The position numbers were made by a program, and so were the translations under genes. The notes beneath the pieces are model-generated. The model had not been told where the DNA came from. It saw only the letters and a program-made list of their open reading frames with translations, and did no database searches. Below are positions 32,928 through 41,477 of a stretch of DNA of 64,000 bases, piece by piece. The DNA comes from Desulfoglaeba alkanexedens ALDC (GTDB lineage: Bacteria > Desulfobacterota > Syntrophobacteria > Syntrophobacterales > DSM-9756). The stretch's first letter is position 1, and each line of letters begins with the position of its first letter. Location of the stretch: NCBI RefSeq assembly GCF_005377625.1, contig NZ_CP040098.1:1853501-1917500 (forward strand). The letters are read 5' to 3'.

Positions 32928-33935
32928 ATGAACCCATTGAACGCCATTGTTTTTTCATTGGTAGCCGTGGGCGTGCTGGTGCTGGTTGCTCTGCTGGGGG
33001 CGGGGGTGGCGGATCTGCAGTATTTCTTTGGGGTGGTGGTGCCTTATGCGGCCGCCGCCGTCTTTTTCATAGGGGTGGTCTACCGGGTCGTCTATTGGGC
33101 GCGTTCCCCCGTACCGTTTCGCATCCCCACCACCTGCGGGCAGCAGAAGTCGCTTCCCTGGATCAAACACGATGCCCTTGAAAACCCCGTGACCAAGGGC
33201 CAGGCGGTGATGCGCATGGTCCTGGAGGTGTTGCTTTTCCGATCGCTGTTTCGGAACACCAGGCTGGAGTTCCGCCGGGGACCCAAAATCGATTACGCCT
33301 CGGCCAAGTGGCTGTGGCTGGGAGCCATCGTATTTCATTACGCGTTTCTTGTAGTGTTCATCCGGCATCTGCGTTTTTTCACCGAGCCCATCCCCGGGTT
33401 CATTCATCTGATTGAAAACGTGGACGGTTTCCTCGAAGTCGGCGTCCCGCGGCTTTTCCTTTCCGGCGTTGTGTTGCTTGCGGCTCTGACCTACCTTTTC
33501 CTGCGCCGCGTGACCGTCCCCCAGCTGAGCTACATCAGCCTGCCCGCCGACTATTTCCCGCTCTTTCTCATTTTCGGTATCGGCCTCACGGGAATTCTCA
33601 TGCGGTATTTCATCAAGGTGGACGTGGTGGCCGCCAAGGAACTCACGCTGGGACTGGCCACGTTCCATCCCACAGTTCCCGAGGGGATCGGAAGCATCTT
33701 TTATCTTCACTTGTTTTTGGTGAGCGTGCTTTTCGCCTATTTTCCCTTCAGCAAGCTGGTGCACATGGCCGGCGTGTTCCTGAGCCCAACGCGGAATCTG
33801 CCCAACAACAGCCGCATCCAGCGTCACATCAATCCATGGAATTATCCTGTCAAGGTTCATACATACGAAGAGTATGAGGAAGAATTCAGGGAAAAGATGA
33901 TTGAAGCTGGTTTGCCAGTCGAGAAAAAGGAGTGA
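32928..33935 (+). CDS. dsrM: DsrM, membrane cytochrome b subunit of the DsrMKJOP complex
   Basis: A 335-aa integral membrane subunit of the respiratory complex that passes menaquinol electrons toward dissimilatory sulfite reduction (DsrC trisulfide). It has about six helices, with histidines in helices suited to bind heme b (IVFHYAFLVVFIRHLRFF, HLFLVSVLFAYFPFSKLVH), as in NarI-type cytochromes. GCGAGGG precedes the ATG at 32928. The stop is followed after two bases by the dsrK start. Confidence 0.95.
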   Translation: MNPLNAIVFSLVAVGVLVLVALLGAGVADLQYFFGVVVPYAAAAVFFIGVVYRVVYWARSPVPFRIPTTCGQQKSLPWIKHDALENPVTKGQAVMRMVLEVLLFRSLFRNTRLEFRRGPKIDYASAKWLWLGAIVFHYAFLVVFIRHLRFFTEPIPGFIHLIENVDGFLEVGVPRLFLSGVVLLAALTYLFLRRVTVPQLSYISLPADYFPLFLIFGIGLTGILMRYFIKVDVVAAKELTLGLATFHPTVPEGIGSIFYLHLFLVSVLFAYFPFSKLVHMAGVFLSPTRNLPNNSRIQRHINPWNYPVKVHTYEEYEEEFREKMIEAGLPVEKKE

Positions 33936-33937
33936 TC

Positions 33938-35566
33938 ATGGCCAAAGTCCCCAAACCCGACGAACTCGCTCAGATAGAACATCGGCCGCCCGAAAGCCCA
34001 TGGACCGAAACCCCGGTGGAATTTCGGCCGGGCACCTACTGCTATGGGGCGAAACCGCAGAACATCGAACCGGTGGACATGCCCAATCCCAGGGACTGGA
34101 ACCCCGCGGACGAAGACTGGAAGCTCCCGGAGAACTGGAAGCAGACCGTACTGGACGGCATGAAGCTCCGCCTGAACCGGTTTCGATCCTTCAAGCTCTT
34201 CATGGACATCTGCGTGCGGTGCGGGGCCTGCGCCGACAAGTGCCATTACTTCATCGGATCGGGCGATCCCAAGAACATGCCGGTGCTTCGAGCCGAACTG
34301 ATGCGTTCCGTGTACCGAAACGATTTCTCCACGTTCGGAAAAATGCTCAAAAAGTATGCCGGCGCACGCGAACTCACCGAAGACGTCATCAAGGAATGGT
34401 TCTACTACTATTTCCAGTGCACGGAATGTCGGCGTTGCTCGGTTTTCTGTCCCTACGGCATCGACACGGCCGAAATCACCATCATTGGCCGCGAACTCCT
34501 GAACGAAATCGGCTGTCAGATCGACTGGATCGCCGGCGCGGTGGCCAACTGCTACAGGACGGGCAACCACCTGGGTATCCAGCCTCACGCCTTTCGTGAC
34601 ATGATCGAATTTTTCGTTGATGAAATCGAGGAAGTGACCGGCGTGCGGGTGGAACCAACGTTTAACCGCAAAGGCGCCGAAATCCTCTTCATCACGCCTT
34701 CGGGTGACGTCTTCGCAGACCCGGGCACCTATACCCTCATGGGCTACATGATGCTCTTCCACGAAATCGGCCTGGACTACACGTGGAGCACCTATGCGTC
34801 GGAAGGCGGCAACTTCGGGCTGTTCACCTCCCATGAAATGATGAAGCGGCTGAACGCAAAGATGTACGCGGAAGCCAAGCGCCTGGGAGTCAAGTGGATC
34901 CTGGGCGGTGAATGCGGCCACATGTGGCGCGTGATCAACCAGTACATGGATACCATGAACGGACCGGCTGATTTTCTGGAAGTGCCCAAGTCGCCCATCA
35001 CCGGAACCGTTTTTGAAAACGCGCGGTCCACCAAGATGACCCACATCGTGGAATTCACGGCGGACCTGATCCGGCACGGCAAGCTGAACCTGGACCCCAG
35101 CCGCAATGACAACAAGATCGTGACATTCCACGATTCCTGCAACCCGGCGCGCGCTATGGGCATCCTGGAAGAACCGCGCTACATTTTGCGAAACGTGTGC
35201 AACCACTTCTACGAAATGCCGGAAAACACCATCCGGGAACGGACCTTCTGCTGCGGTGCAGGTACGGGACTGAACACCGACGAATACATGGAAATGCGCA
35301 TGCGCGGCGGGCTGCCCCGGGCGAATGCCGTCAAGTATGTCCATGATAAGTTCGGCGTCAACATGCTTGCCAACATCTGCGCCATCGACCGCGCCGTGTT
35401 CCCGCCTCTCATGGACTACTGGGTGCCGGGAGTCGACGTCACCGGCATTCACGAACTGGTGGCCAACGCTCTCATCATGAAGGGCGAAAAGAAGCGGACC
35501 ACGGACCTCCGTTATGAGCCGCTTCCGGGGATGGAAGAGGAAGAGGAGGAGGAAGAAGATGTATGA
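33938..35566 (+). CDS. dsrK: DsrK, HdrD-like iron-sulfur subunit of DsrMKJOP
   Basis: The 542-aa cytoplasmic catalytic subunit, related to heterodisulfide reductase HdrD. It has two ferredoxin-type cluster motifs (CVRCGACADKCHYF and CTECRRCSVFCPYG). The CCG-domain features are HDSCNPARAMG and FCCGAGTGLNTDEY, which would hold a special 4Fe-4S cluster acting on the DsrC disulfide or trisulfide. AAAAAGGAG lies upstream of the ATG. The C-terminus is very acidic (EEEEEEEED). It overlaps dsrJ by eight bases. Confidence 0.97.
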   Translation: MAKVPKPDELAQIEHRPPESPWTETPVEFRPGTYCYGAKPQNIEPVDMPNPRDWNPADEDWKLPENWKQTVLDGMKLRLNRFRSFKLFMDICVRCGACADKCHYFIGSGDPKNMPVLRAELMRSVYRNDFSTFGKMLKKYAGARELTEDVIKEWFYYYFQCTECRRCSVFCPYGIDTAEITIIGRELLNEIGCQIDWIAGAVANCYRTGNHLGIQPHAFRDMIEFFVDEIEEVTGVRVEPTFNRKGAEILFITPSGDVFADPGTYTLMGYMMLFHEIGLDYTWSTYASEGGNFGLFTSHEMMKRLNAKMYAEAKRLGVKWILGGECGHMWRVINQYMDTMNGPADFLEVPKSPITGTVFENARSTKMTHIVEFTADLIRHGKLNLDPSRNDNKIVTFHDSCNPARAMGILEEPRYILRNVCNHFYEMPENTIRERTFCCGAGTGLNTDEYMEMRMRGGLPRANAVKYVHDKFGVNMLANICAIDRAVFPPLMDYWVPGVDVTGIHELVANALIMKGEKKRTTDLRYEPLPGMEEEEEEEEDV

Positions 35567-35936
35567 TGCAGGAAAGATCATTCCCGGCATAATCCTGTTT
35601 CTGGCCGTGTTTACCTTTCCCTTGTGGTCCAACATGGGGCAGGCGGTTCCGCCTCCCAACCCGGAATTGCCCAAGACGGAAACCGCATGCGTGGACCCCA
35701 GGGAAGTCATGAAGACATCGCACATGCAACTCCTCAACGAATGGCGGGACTTGGTTGTCCGCGACGGCAACCGACGCTGGGTGGGGTTCAACGGCCGCGA
35801 GCACATAATGAGCCTGCAGAACAATTGCATGTCCTGTCATTCCAGTAAGGTGAAGTTCTGCGACCAGTGCCACAACTACGCCGGCGTGACCCCATATTGC
35901 TGGGATTGCCACATTGAGCCCAAGGAGAATATGTGA
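35559..35936 (+). CDS. dsrJ: DsrJ, triheme cytochrome c of DsrMKJOP
   Basis: A 125-aa periplasmic triheme cytochrome c with an uncleaved N-terminal signal helix (IIPGIILFLAVFTFPLW). The three heme sites are CMSCH, CDQCH and CWDCH. An additional conserved cysteine (TACVDPREVM) matches the unusual His/Cys heme ligand reported for DsrJ. It lies between dsrK and dsrO as in all full-length complexes. Confidence 0.95.
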   Translation: MYDAGKIIPGIILFLAVFTFPLWSNMGQAVPPPNPELPKTETACVDPREVMKTSHMQLLNEWRDLVVRDGNRRWVGFNGREHIMSLQNNCMSCHSSKVKFCDQCHNYAGVTPYCWDCHIEPKENM

Positions 35937-35937
35937 G

Positions 35938-36723
35938 ATGGAAGAAAGCAGAAGAAGCTTTTTGAAGATAGGCGGCATCTCCGTTTTGGGCCTGAGCGCG
36001 CTGCCCGTCCTGCAAGCCGTGGCCCAGAACGACGGCCCGAAGTTCAAGCCCGACCCAAACGCTCTGCAGGCGCGCCAGTGGGGCATGGTGATCGACATGA
36101 ATAAATGTTGGGAGGAACAGCAGAAGCGCCACTGTACCGACTGCATCGCGGCCTGCCACAAAGTGCACAACGTTCCGGATATCGCCGATCCCAAGCGCGA
36201 AATCAAGTGGATCTGGACCGACAAGTATGAACACGTCTTTCCGGATCAGGCGCACGAATACGTACCGGAAAAGATACGGGAGAGCCGGTTCCTGCTGCTG
36301 TGCAACCATTGCAGCAACCCGCCCTGCGTCCGGGTTTGCCCGACACAGGCCACGTTCAAGCGCGAGCAGGACGGGATCGTGATGATGGACTTCCATCGCT
36401 GCATCGGTTGCCGTTACTGCATGGCCGGCTGTCCCTTCGGCGCGCGTAGCTTCAACTGGGGAGACCCCCGGCCTTATCTCGCCGAGCAGAACATGGAGTT
36501 TCCCACGCGAACCAAGGGCGTGGTCGAGAAGTGCAACTTCTGCGCCGAACGTCTCGACGTGGGCCAGATTCCGGCGTGCGTGGAAGCCTGCAAGGCCAAG
36601 GCGCTGGTTTTCGGGGACGTGGAAGATCCTGACTCTGAGATCCGAAAGATTCTGGACACACACTACACCATCCGCAGAAAGGTCAACCTGGGTACCGGTC
36701 CCAACATCTACTACATCGTGTGA
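35938..36723 (+). CDS. dsrO: DsrO, periplasmic ferredoxin-like subunit of DsrMKJOP
   Basis: A 261-aa subunit with a Tat signal peptide (RRSFLKIGG) and cysteine motifs for four 4Fe-4S clusters (CTDCIAACHKVH, CNHCSNPPCVRVCPTQ, CIGCRYCMAGCPFGAR, CNFCAERL...CVEACKAKALVF). It links the cytochrome DsrJ with the membrane subunit DsrP. The ATG at 35938 has AAGGAG further upstream and starts two bases after the dsrJ stop. Confidence 0.96.
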   Translation: MEESRRSFLKIGGISVLGLSALPVLQAVAQNDGPKFKPDPNALQARQWGMVIDMNKCWEEQQKRHCTDCIAACHKVHNVPDIADPKREIKWIWTDKYEHVFPDQAHEYVPEKIRESRFLLLCNHCSNPPCVRVCPTQATFKREQDGIVMMDFHRCIGCRYCMAGCPFGARSFNWGDPRPYLAEQNMEFPTRTKGVVEKCNFCAERLDVGQIPACVEACKAKALVFGDVEDPDSEIRKILDTHYTIRRKVNLGTGPNIYYIV

Positions 36724-36732
36724 GGGTTCACT

Positions 36733-37890
36733 ATGCTTGAAAAGGCACTCAGAGGCAGTCAGAGGTATTGGAGCTGGATCCTGTTCCTTCTCATCCTCAT
36801 CGGGGTCGGAGCAGGTTGCTTCCTCCTTCAGGTCTCTCAGGGTTTGAAAATTACGGGCATGAGCCGGGACGTCTCCTGGGGGTTCTACATCGCCCAGTTC
36901 ACCTTCCTGGTCGGTGTGGCGGCCTCGGCGGTGATGCTGGTGCTGCCCTATTACCTGCACCATGTGAAGGATTTCGGCCGCATCACCATTCTGGGGGAAT
37001 TCCTGGCGGTGGCGGCCGTTTCCATGTGCCTGCTGTTCATCGTGGTGGACCTGGGCCGTCCCATGCGGCTCCTCAACGTACTGATCCATCCCACCCCCAA
37101 TTCCATCCTCTTTTGGGACATGATCGTTCTTAACGGCTACCTGTTTTTGAACATCGTGATCGGTTGGACCGTACTGGCCGCGGAACGCAAGGAAGTGGCG
37201 CCGCCCGCGTGGGTGAAACCGCTCATTTACATTTCCATCCCTTGGGCCGTCAGCATCCACACCGTTACGGCCTTTCTCTATGCCGGCCTTCCCGGGCGGC
37301 ATTTCTGGCTCACCGCCATCATGGCCGCCCGCTTTCTCGCATCAGCCTTCGCCTCCGGCCCGGCGCTCCTCATCCTGCTGATGCTCATTCTGAAAAAGCG
37401 CACCAAGTTCGATGCCGGACAACCCGCCTTGGACAAGCTCTCCCAGATCGTCACCTATGCGATGTGCGTGAGCGTCTTCTTTGTGCTGTTGGAGCTCTTC
37501 ACGGCATTTTACAGCCAAATCCCGGGACACATGCACGGTTTCGAATACCAGTTCATCGGACTTGAAGGCCACGGCGTTCTGGTGCCCTTCATGTGGCTGT
37601 CCGCCATCCTGGCCGTGGTGGCCCTCACCCTCCTTATCAACCCCAACACCCGAAGAAACGAGAAAAAGCTCACCGTGGCCTGCATCGCCGTCTTCTTCTC
37701 GCTTTGGATCGAAAAGGGCATGGGTCTCGTGGTCACAGGCTTCATCCCCAACCCCTTTGAAACGGTGACCGAGTACGTGCCCACCGTTCCCGAACTGCTC
37801 ATCACCTTGGGCGTCTGGGCCACGGGCTTCCTGATCCTCACCGTCCTTTACAAGACGGCCATCGGGGTCAAAGAAGAAAAACTGGGCTGA
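36733..37890 (+). CDS. dsrP: DsrP, NrfD-type membrane subunit of DsrMKJOP
   Basis: A 385-aa NrfD/PsrC-family protein with about ten transmembrane helices (for example ILFLLILIGVGAGCFLLQV, FTFLVGVAASAVMLVLP). It is the second quinone-interacting membrane subunit, pairing with DsrO. It is the last gene of the operon. No clear intrinsic terminator follows within 160 bases; the MITE-like repeat at 38054 is the next structured sequence. Confidence 0.96.
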   Translation: MLEKALRGSQRYWSWILFLLILIGVGAGCFLLQVSQGLKITGMSRDVSWGFYIAQFTFLVGVAASAVMLVLPYYLHHVKDFGRITILGEFLAVAAVSMCLLFIVVDLGRPMRLLNVLIHPTPNSILFWDMIVLNGYLFLNIVIGWTVLAAERKEVAPPAWVKPLIYISIPWAVSIHTVTAFLYAGLPGRHFWLTAIMAARFLASAFASGPALLILLMLILKKRTKFDAGQPALDKLSQIVTYAMCVSVFFVLLELFTAFYSQIPGHMHGFEYQFIGLEGHGVLVPFMWLSAILAVVALTLLINPNTRRNEKKLTVACIAVFFSLWIEKGMGLVVTGFIPNPFETVTEYVPTVPELLITLGVWATGFLILTVLYKTAIGVKEEKLG

Positions 37891-38053
37891 AGCCACACTG
37901 AGGCGGTAACCGTCACCGACCGAGGTGGGCACATCTTTTGAAACGAACGTGTAGAGGAGTTGTTGGATATTATTTTTCTCAATATGACCCCGTGGGGTCA
38001 CAACGAAGCATGAAAATATTGTGAATTGTGGGTTGGACCAGGAATATACAAAG

Positions 38054-38207
38054 TTTGGTAGCGTAAAAAATAATAGGCTTAATATTTGATGCCAAATTCT
38101 ATTTCCCCTCCCCTTGTGGGAGGGGATTAAGGGGAGGGGGGAGAGGGGGAGTTTTTGACCTTCGTTATCCTTTTTCCTTAAGGTCTCCACTTTAAAACGC
38201 TACCAAA
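38054..38207 (-). repeat. MITE-like element with terminal inverted repeats, copy B
   Basis: The ends TTTGGTAGCGT (38054-38064) and ACGCTACCAAA (38197-38207) are perfect 11-base inverted repeats. Inside is a C/G-rich inverted repeat (CCCCTCCCC / GGGGAGGGG) and the same core as copy A in reverse orientation. It has no coding capacity, so it would need a transposase in trans. It lies 164 bases after dsrP. Confidence 0.8.
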
Positions 38208-38569
38208 AGTTTATGACAGTTGGCGTGCTCAACATACCGGAATCGCTTTAGTAATTGGTTATTTTCATATAACATTGGCGTGACTGATTTTTGCAGCATG
38301 GTAATGGATTGCAGCTTCCGGATCGGGGTCCGGGGCAGGTTTCGCTGGAATGACGAAACACCCCCCCGTCAGGTAGAAGGCTTTCGAAGATTGTTCAATT
38401 TCGATTCTCTTCATGAGTGCAGCTGCCGGATGAAGATTTGACAGGAGGCCCTATACCATAAAAGCGGATGAAATTCATCATGATATCTGCGGTATGATAC
38501 TTTTCATGTATAGACGCAATCTCACGGATTAAGGATCTTGACAAACGCTGCTATCAACGAAAAAAACGG
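38208..38569. other. Non-coding stretch between the MITE-like element and the cobalamin promoter
   Basis: Visibly AT-richer than the surroundings. Short open frames exist but have no ribosome site and no recognisable product. A stretch near 38340-38360 (TTTCGCTGGAATGACGAAA) is a small imperfect inverted repeat. I see no gene. Confidence 0.5.
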
Positions 38570-38599
38570 TTGACAGAAAGCGGCGCCGGGAGCTATGAA
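38570..38599 (+). promoter_or_regulatory. Candidate promoter of the cobalamin-riboswitch operon
   Basis: TTGACA (38570-38575) and TATGAA (38594-38599) with 18 bases between. The predicted transcript would begin about 55 bases before the riboswitch P1 stem. Confidence 0.55.
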
Positions 38600-38661
38600 T
38601 CGTTTCATCTGCCCGGCGGTTGCCGCCGCCGTGAGCCGGATATGCGTCAAATATGTAAGAT

Positions 38662-38819
38662 GCGTTGCAGTTCTTTCGGGATGAAAAGGGAACCCCGTGC
38701 GAATCGGGGACGGACCCACCGCTGTAACCGGGGACGAAGACGGCAGCATGCCACTGGAATCAATTCCGGGAAGGCGCCGTTGATGGGTGATCCGGGAGTC
38801 AGAAGACCTGCTGCAACGC
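38662..38819 (+). promoter_or_regulatory. Cobalamin (adenosylcobalamin-type) riboswitch
   Basis: The closing P1 stem is exact: GCGTTGCAG (38662-38670) with CTGCAACGC (38810-38818). Between them are the conserved B12-box elements: AAAAGGGAA, CCGTGCGAATCGGGGACGG, CCACCGCTGTAACCGGGGA, CATGCCACTGG, CCGGGAAGGC, TGATGGGTGATCC and GGGAGTCAGAAGACCTGC. This aptamer binds cobalamin and here switches off transport genes when B12 is plentiful. It precedes a terminator and a TonB-dependent receptor. Confidence 0.96.
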
Positions 38820-38882
38820 CGATGAAGTGCCTTTTGCCGGAAGGGGAATGACGGCCGGGGGCGAGGTACGGGAAAAAATGGG

Positions 38883-38915
38883 AGCCCGAAACCGCAAGGT
38901 TTCGGGCTTTTTTTG
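38883..38915 (+). terminator. Intrinsic terminator acting as riboswitch expression platform
   Basis: Perfect 11-pair stem AGCCCGAAACC / GGTTTCGGGCT around GCAA, followed by seven T. It lies 64 bases after the cobalamin aptamer and before the receptor gene, so cobalamin probably controls transcription termination here. Confidence 0.92.
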
Positions 38916-39024
38916 TTCCCCGTACCATACCCGCTCCGCCGCCGGAATGGGCCGGTGCTTCGGCGGCCGGCCGGTTCCAGATCACCACACATGCCGCCGC
39001 CAGGGGCGGGGAGGGGAGGAATCC

Positions 39025-39248
39025 ATGCAGTTAGGTAGCCGGAACGTATCGATGATGGATGTACGGCGCTCAATTTTGACATGCAAGAGAACGGTGAATA
39101 CGGCGCATTCAATGTCGATGTTGTCGCCGCAAAGGTCGCTCCGGCAATCGGCGTTGGCGCCGTTGGCACAATCGTCGGCGTCGGCGTGGGAGCCGTCAGG
39201 GATGACGTTGTCGACGCCTTGGCGGATAATGATCCCGCCGCTTATTGA
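39025..39248 (+). pseudogene. Small frame between the riboswitch and the TonB receptor, probably frameshifted
   Basis: An ATG at 39025 has a strong site (GGGGAGGAATCC) but its frame gives an unnatural Ser/Arg/Thr-rich translation. In the -1 frame, from about 39060 to a TGA at 39248, the translation is protein-like: TALNFDMQENGEYGAFNVD, then a Gly/Val helix APAIGVGAVGTIVGVGVGAV, ending DPAAY. A one-base indel between 39052 and 39060 would join them into one peptide of about 74 residues. I do not recognise it. Its stop overlaps the start proposed for the receptor. Confidence 0.4.
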
Positions 39249-41391
39249 TACTGATATTGCATTTATCGCATTGCGGCTACTGATACCGCTGATGGTGGCG
39301 GGCGGGTTATTGTTGTTGGTGTCCGTCCTGCCGGTGCGGGCCGCGGATGACTCTGACGTGCATCGCCTCGACGAGATCGTCGTGACCGCCACCCGCTCCG
39401 CCGCCCGCAGCTTCGACGTGGCGGCACCGGTGGCGGTGGTAGACGAAAAGCGGCTGGCGGAAACCGCGCCGGCGTCCGCCGCCGATGCCTTAGACGAGGT
39501 GCCCGGGGTGTCGCTGGTGCGCGGCGGTTCCTGGGAAGCGCACCCGGTCATTCGCGGCTTGGGCGGCAGCCGCGTGCTGGTGCTCTATGACGGCGACAGG
39601 GAGGTTAACCTGTGGTCCGGGCGGGCGCCGCTGACGCCGTTTATCGACGTCGGCAGTATCGCCCGCATCGAGGTAGTCAAGGGCCCGGCCTCGGCCCTCT
39701 ACGGCACCGACGCCCTCGGCGGGGTGATCAATATCATCACCAAAGAGGTGGATTTTGCCGACAGCGACACCTGGCGCTTCGAAAACACCGTCAACGGCCG
39801 CTATGCATCCGTTGACGAGGGCTGGTTCGGCCGCTACGAACTGGCCGCCGGGGGCAAGGGTTTTGGTTTCCGCCTCGGCCTTTCCGGCCGCGACGCTAAC
39901 AACTACGAGGACGGCAACGGCGACGAGGTGAACAATTCACATTTCGAAAACCGTAATCTCGATTTCAAGGCGCTCCATAACATCGCCGATAACCACCGGC
40001 TGACCGCCGCGGTGCGGGTCAACGAAATCGACGACATGGGAGTACCCCAAAAGGATCCCACGGCGCCGTTTTCCCATTTCGATCATTTCGATACCGGATC
40101 ATACAAGCTCGGCTACGAGGGCAGGGAACTGGGTCTGTTCGACGAGATTCAGGCCCGGCTGTTCTACGTCGACCAGGACCGCGCTTTCGCCGGGTATCTT
40201 CCAAGCCCCAGCCAACCGGTGTACACCCTGAAAACCAACGATATCGAGACCTCGGCCGCCGGCGCCTCGCTGCAGCTGACCGTGACGCCCGGTGCGGCCC
40301 AGCAGCTGATCGGCGGCTTCGAACTGGTGCGCGAGGACAGCGACTCCGATGAGACCCAGGTGATCCACCGGAACAAGGATGACAGCATCGCCAAGCGGCT
40401 GACCTTTCAGCCGGTGCCCGATGCCGAGCGGGTGCATTTCGGCATCTTCGCCCAGGACGAGATCACCATCGGCAATCGGCTGACGCTCATCGCCGGCGGG
40501 CGCTACGATTACTTCACCGCCGATGCCGATGATGTCACCTTCACCGACGAGCGCTTCGACGGCAAGAGCAAGCTCACCTCGACCACCGCTTCGATCAACC
40601 GTTTCAGTGATGAGAGCGACAGCGCCGCGACCTTCAATCTCGGCCTGGTGTATGCCCTCACCGAACATCTGCACCTGACCGGTACCGTCGGCAGCGGCTT
40701 CCGGGCGCCGGACATCTTCGAGCGCTACTCGACGCGCGGCGGCGGCGTGATCTACATCGGCGACCCGAACCTTGATCCCGAGTATTCCTACAACTTCGAT
40801 GCCGGTATTAAGGCCAGTTATGCCCGTTTTCGCGGCGGGATCGACGGGTTCTACAACCGCGTCGACGACTACATCGACACCGTGCGCCAGGCGGAATCAT
40901 TCATTTCCGGGGTTCCTACCTACAAGTACACCAACGTCCAGGATGCCGAACTCTACGGGTTCGACGGCGCCGCTGAGGTGCTGCTAACCGCCAACCTGAC
41001 GCTGTTCGGTACAGTGGCGTATGTGGTCGGCGAGGACCGCGACAGCGGCGACCGGTTGAGTAACATTCCGCCGCTGAACGGCACCCTCGGCGCCCGCTGG
41101 GAGGCGGCCGCGGGCGACCGGCTGACCTACTGGTTCGAGGCCGCCGGCGAGTTCTTCGATCGCCAGGACCACCCGGCGCCGGGGGAGTCGGAAACCGCGG
41201 GCTACGCTACGGCGAACCTGCGTACCGGGCTGCGCATGCCGGCACTTGGCCCCCTGCACGACGTAATGCTGGCCCTCAACGTCGAGAACCTCTTCGATAA
41301 GTACTACCGGTCGCACCTGCGCCTGGGCCAAAGTGATTTCATCCCCGAGCCGGGGTGCAACGTGATCACCTCGCTGCGGTTTTCGTTCTGA
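39229..41391 (+). CDS. TonB-dependent outer-membrane receptor, likely for cobalamin
   Basis: A beta-barrel receptor of about 720 aa. A signal peptide (LLIPLMVAGGLLLLVSVLPVRA) is followed by a TonB box (LDEIVVTATR). The plug domain has ALDEVPGVSLVRGG, VIRGLGGSRVLVLYDGD and SALYGTDALGGVINIITKE. The barrel ends in VENLFDKYYRSHLRLG and a terminal Phe. I place the start at the ATG at 39229, giving a normal signal peptide; the frame stays open to 39025 but that extension looks like out-of-frame translation. Riboswitch control and the following btuF/C/D-like genes point to B12 or a cobinamide-type corrinoid. Confidence 0.9.
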   Translation: MIPPLIDTDIAFIALRLLIPLMVAGGLLLLVSVLPVRAADDSDVHRLDEIVVTATRSAARSFDVAAPVAVVDEKRLAETAPASAADALDEVPGVSLVRGGSWEAHPVIRGLGGSRVLVLYDGDREVNLWSGRAPLTPFIDVGSIARIEVVKGPASALYGTDALGGVINIITKEVDFADSDTWRFENTVNGRYASVDEGWFGRYELAAGGKGFGFRLGLSGRDANNYEDGNGDEVNNSHFENRNLDFKALHNIADNHRLTAAVRVNEIDDMGVPQKDPTAPFSHFDHFDTGSYKLGYEGRELGLFDEIQARLFYVDQDRAFAGYLPSPSQPVYTLKTNDIETSAAGASLQLTVTPGAAQQLIGGFELVREDSDSDETQVIHRNKDDSIAKRLTFQPVPDAERVHFGIFAQDEITIGNRLTLIAGGRYDYFTADADDVTFTDERFDGKSKLTSTTASINRFSDESDSAATFNLGLVYALTEHLHLTGTVGSGFRAPDIFERYSTRGGGVIYIGDPNLDPEYSYNFDAGIKASYARFRGGIDGFYNRVDDYIDTVRQAESFISGVPTYKYTNVQDAELYGFDGAAEVLLTANLTLFGTVAYVVGEDRDSGDRLSNIPPLNGTLGARWEAAAGDRLTYWFEAAGEFFDRQDHPAPGESETAGYATANLRTGLRMPALGPLHDVMLALNVENLFDKYYRSHLRLGQSDFIPEPGCNVITSLRFSF

Positions 41392-41477
41392 AACCGTGGT
41401 GTGCGGTGAATTAGCGCGGGCGATGCCTGATGCATCACCCGACGGGGTTATCCTTTCGAGCTGGATGCGGTGTCGTG

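Noticed and set aside
33857-35830. Long minus-strand frame over dsrK
   Set aside because: Antisense shadow of an unambiguous iron-sulfur protein with all its cysteine motifs; no start signals.
38220-38441. Short frame of 73 codons after the MITE-like element
   Set aside because: No ribosome site, no recognisable product and AT-rich repeat-like context.
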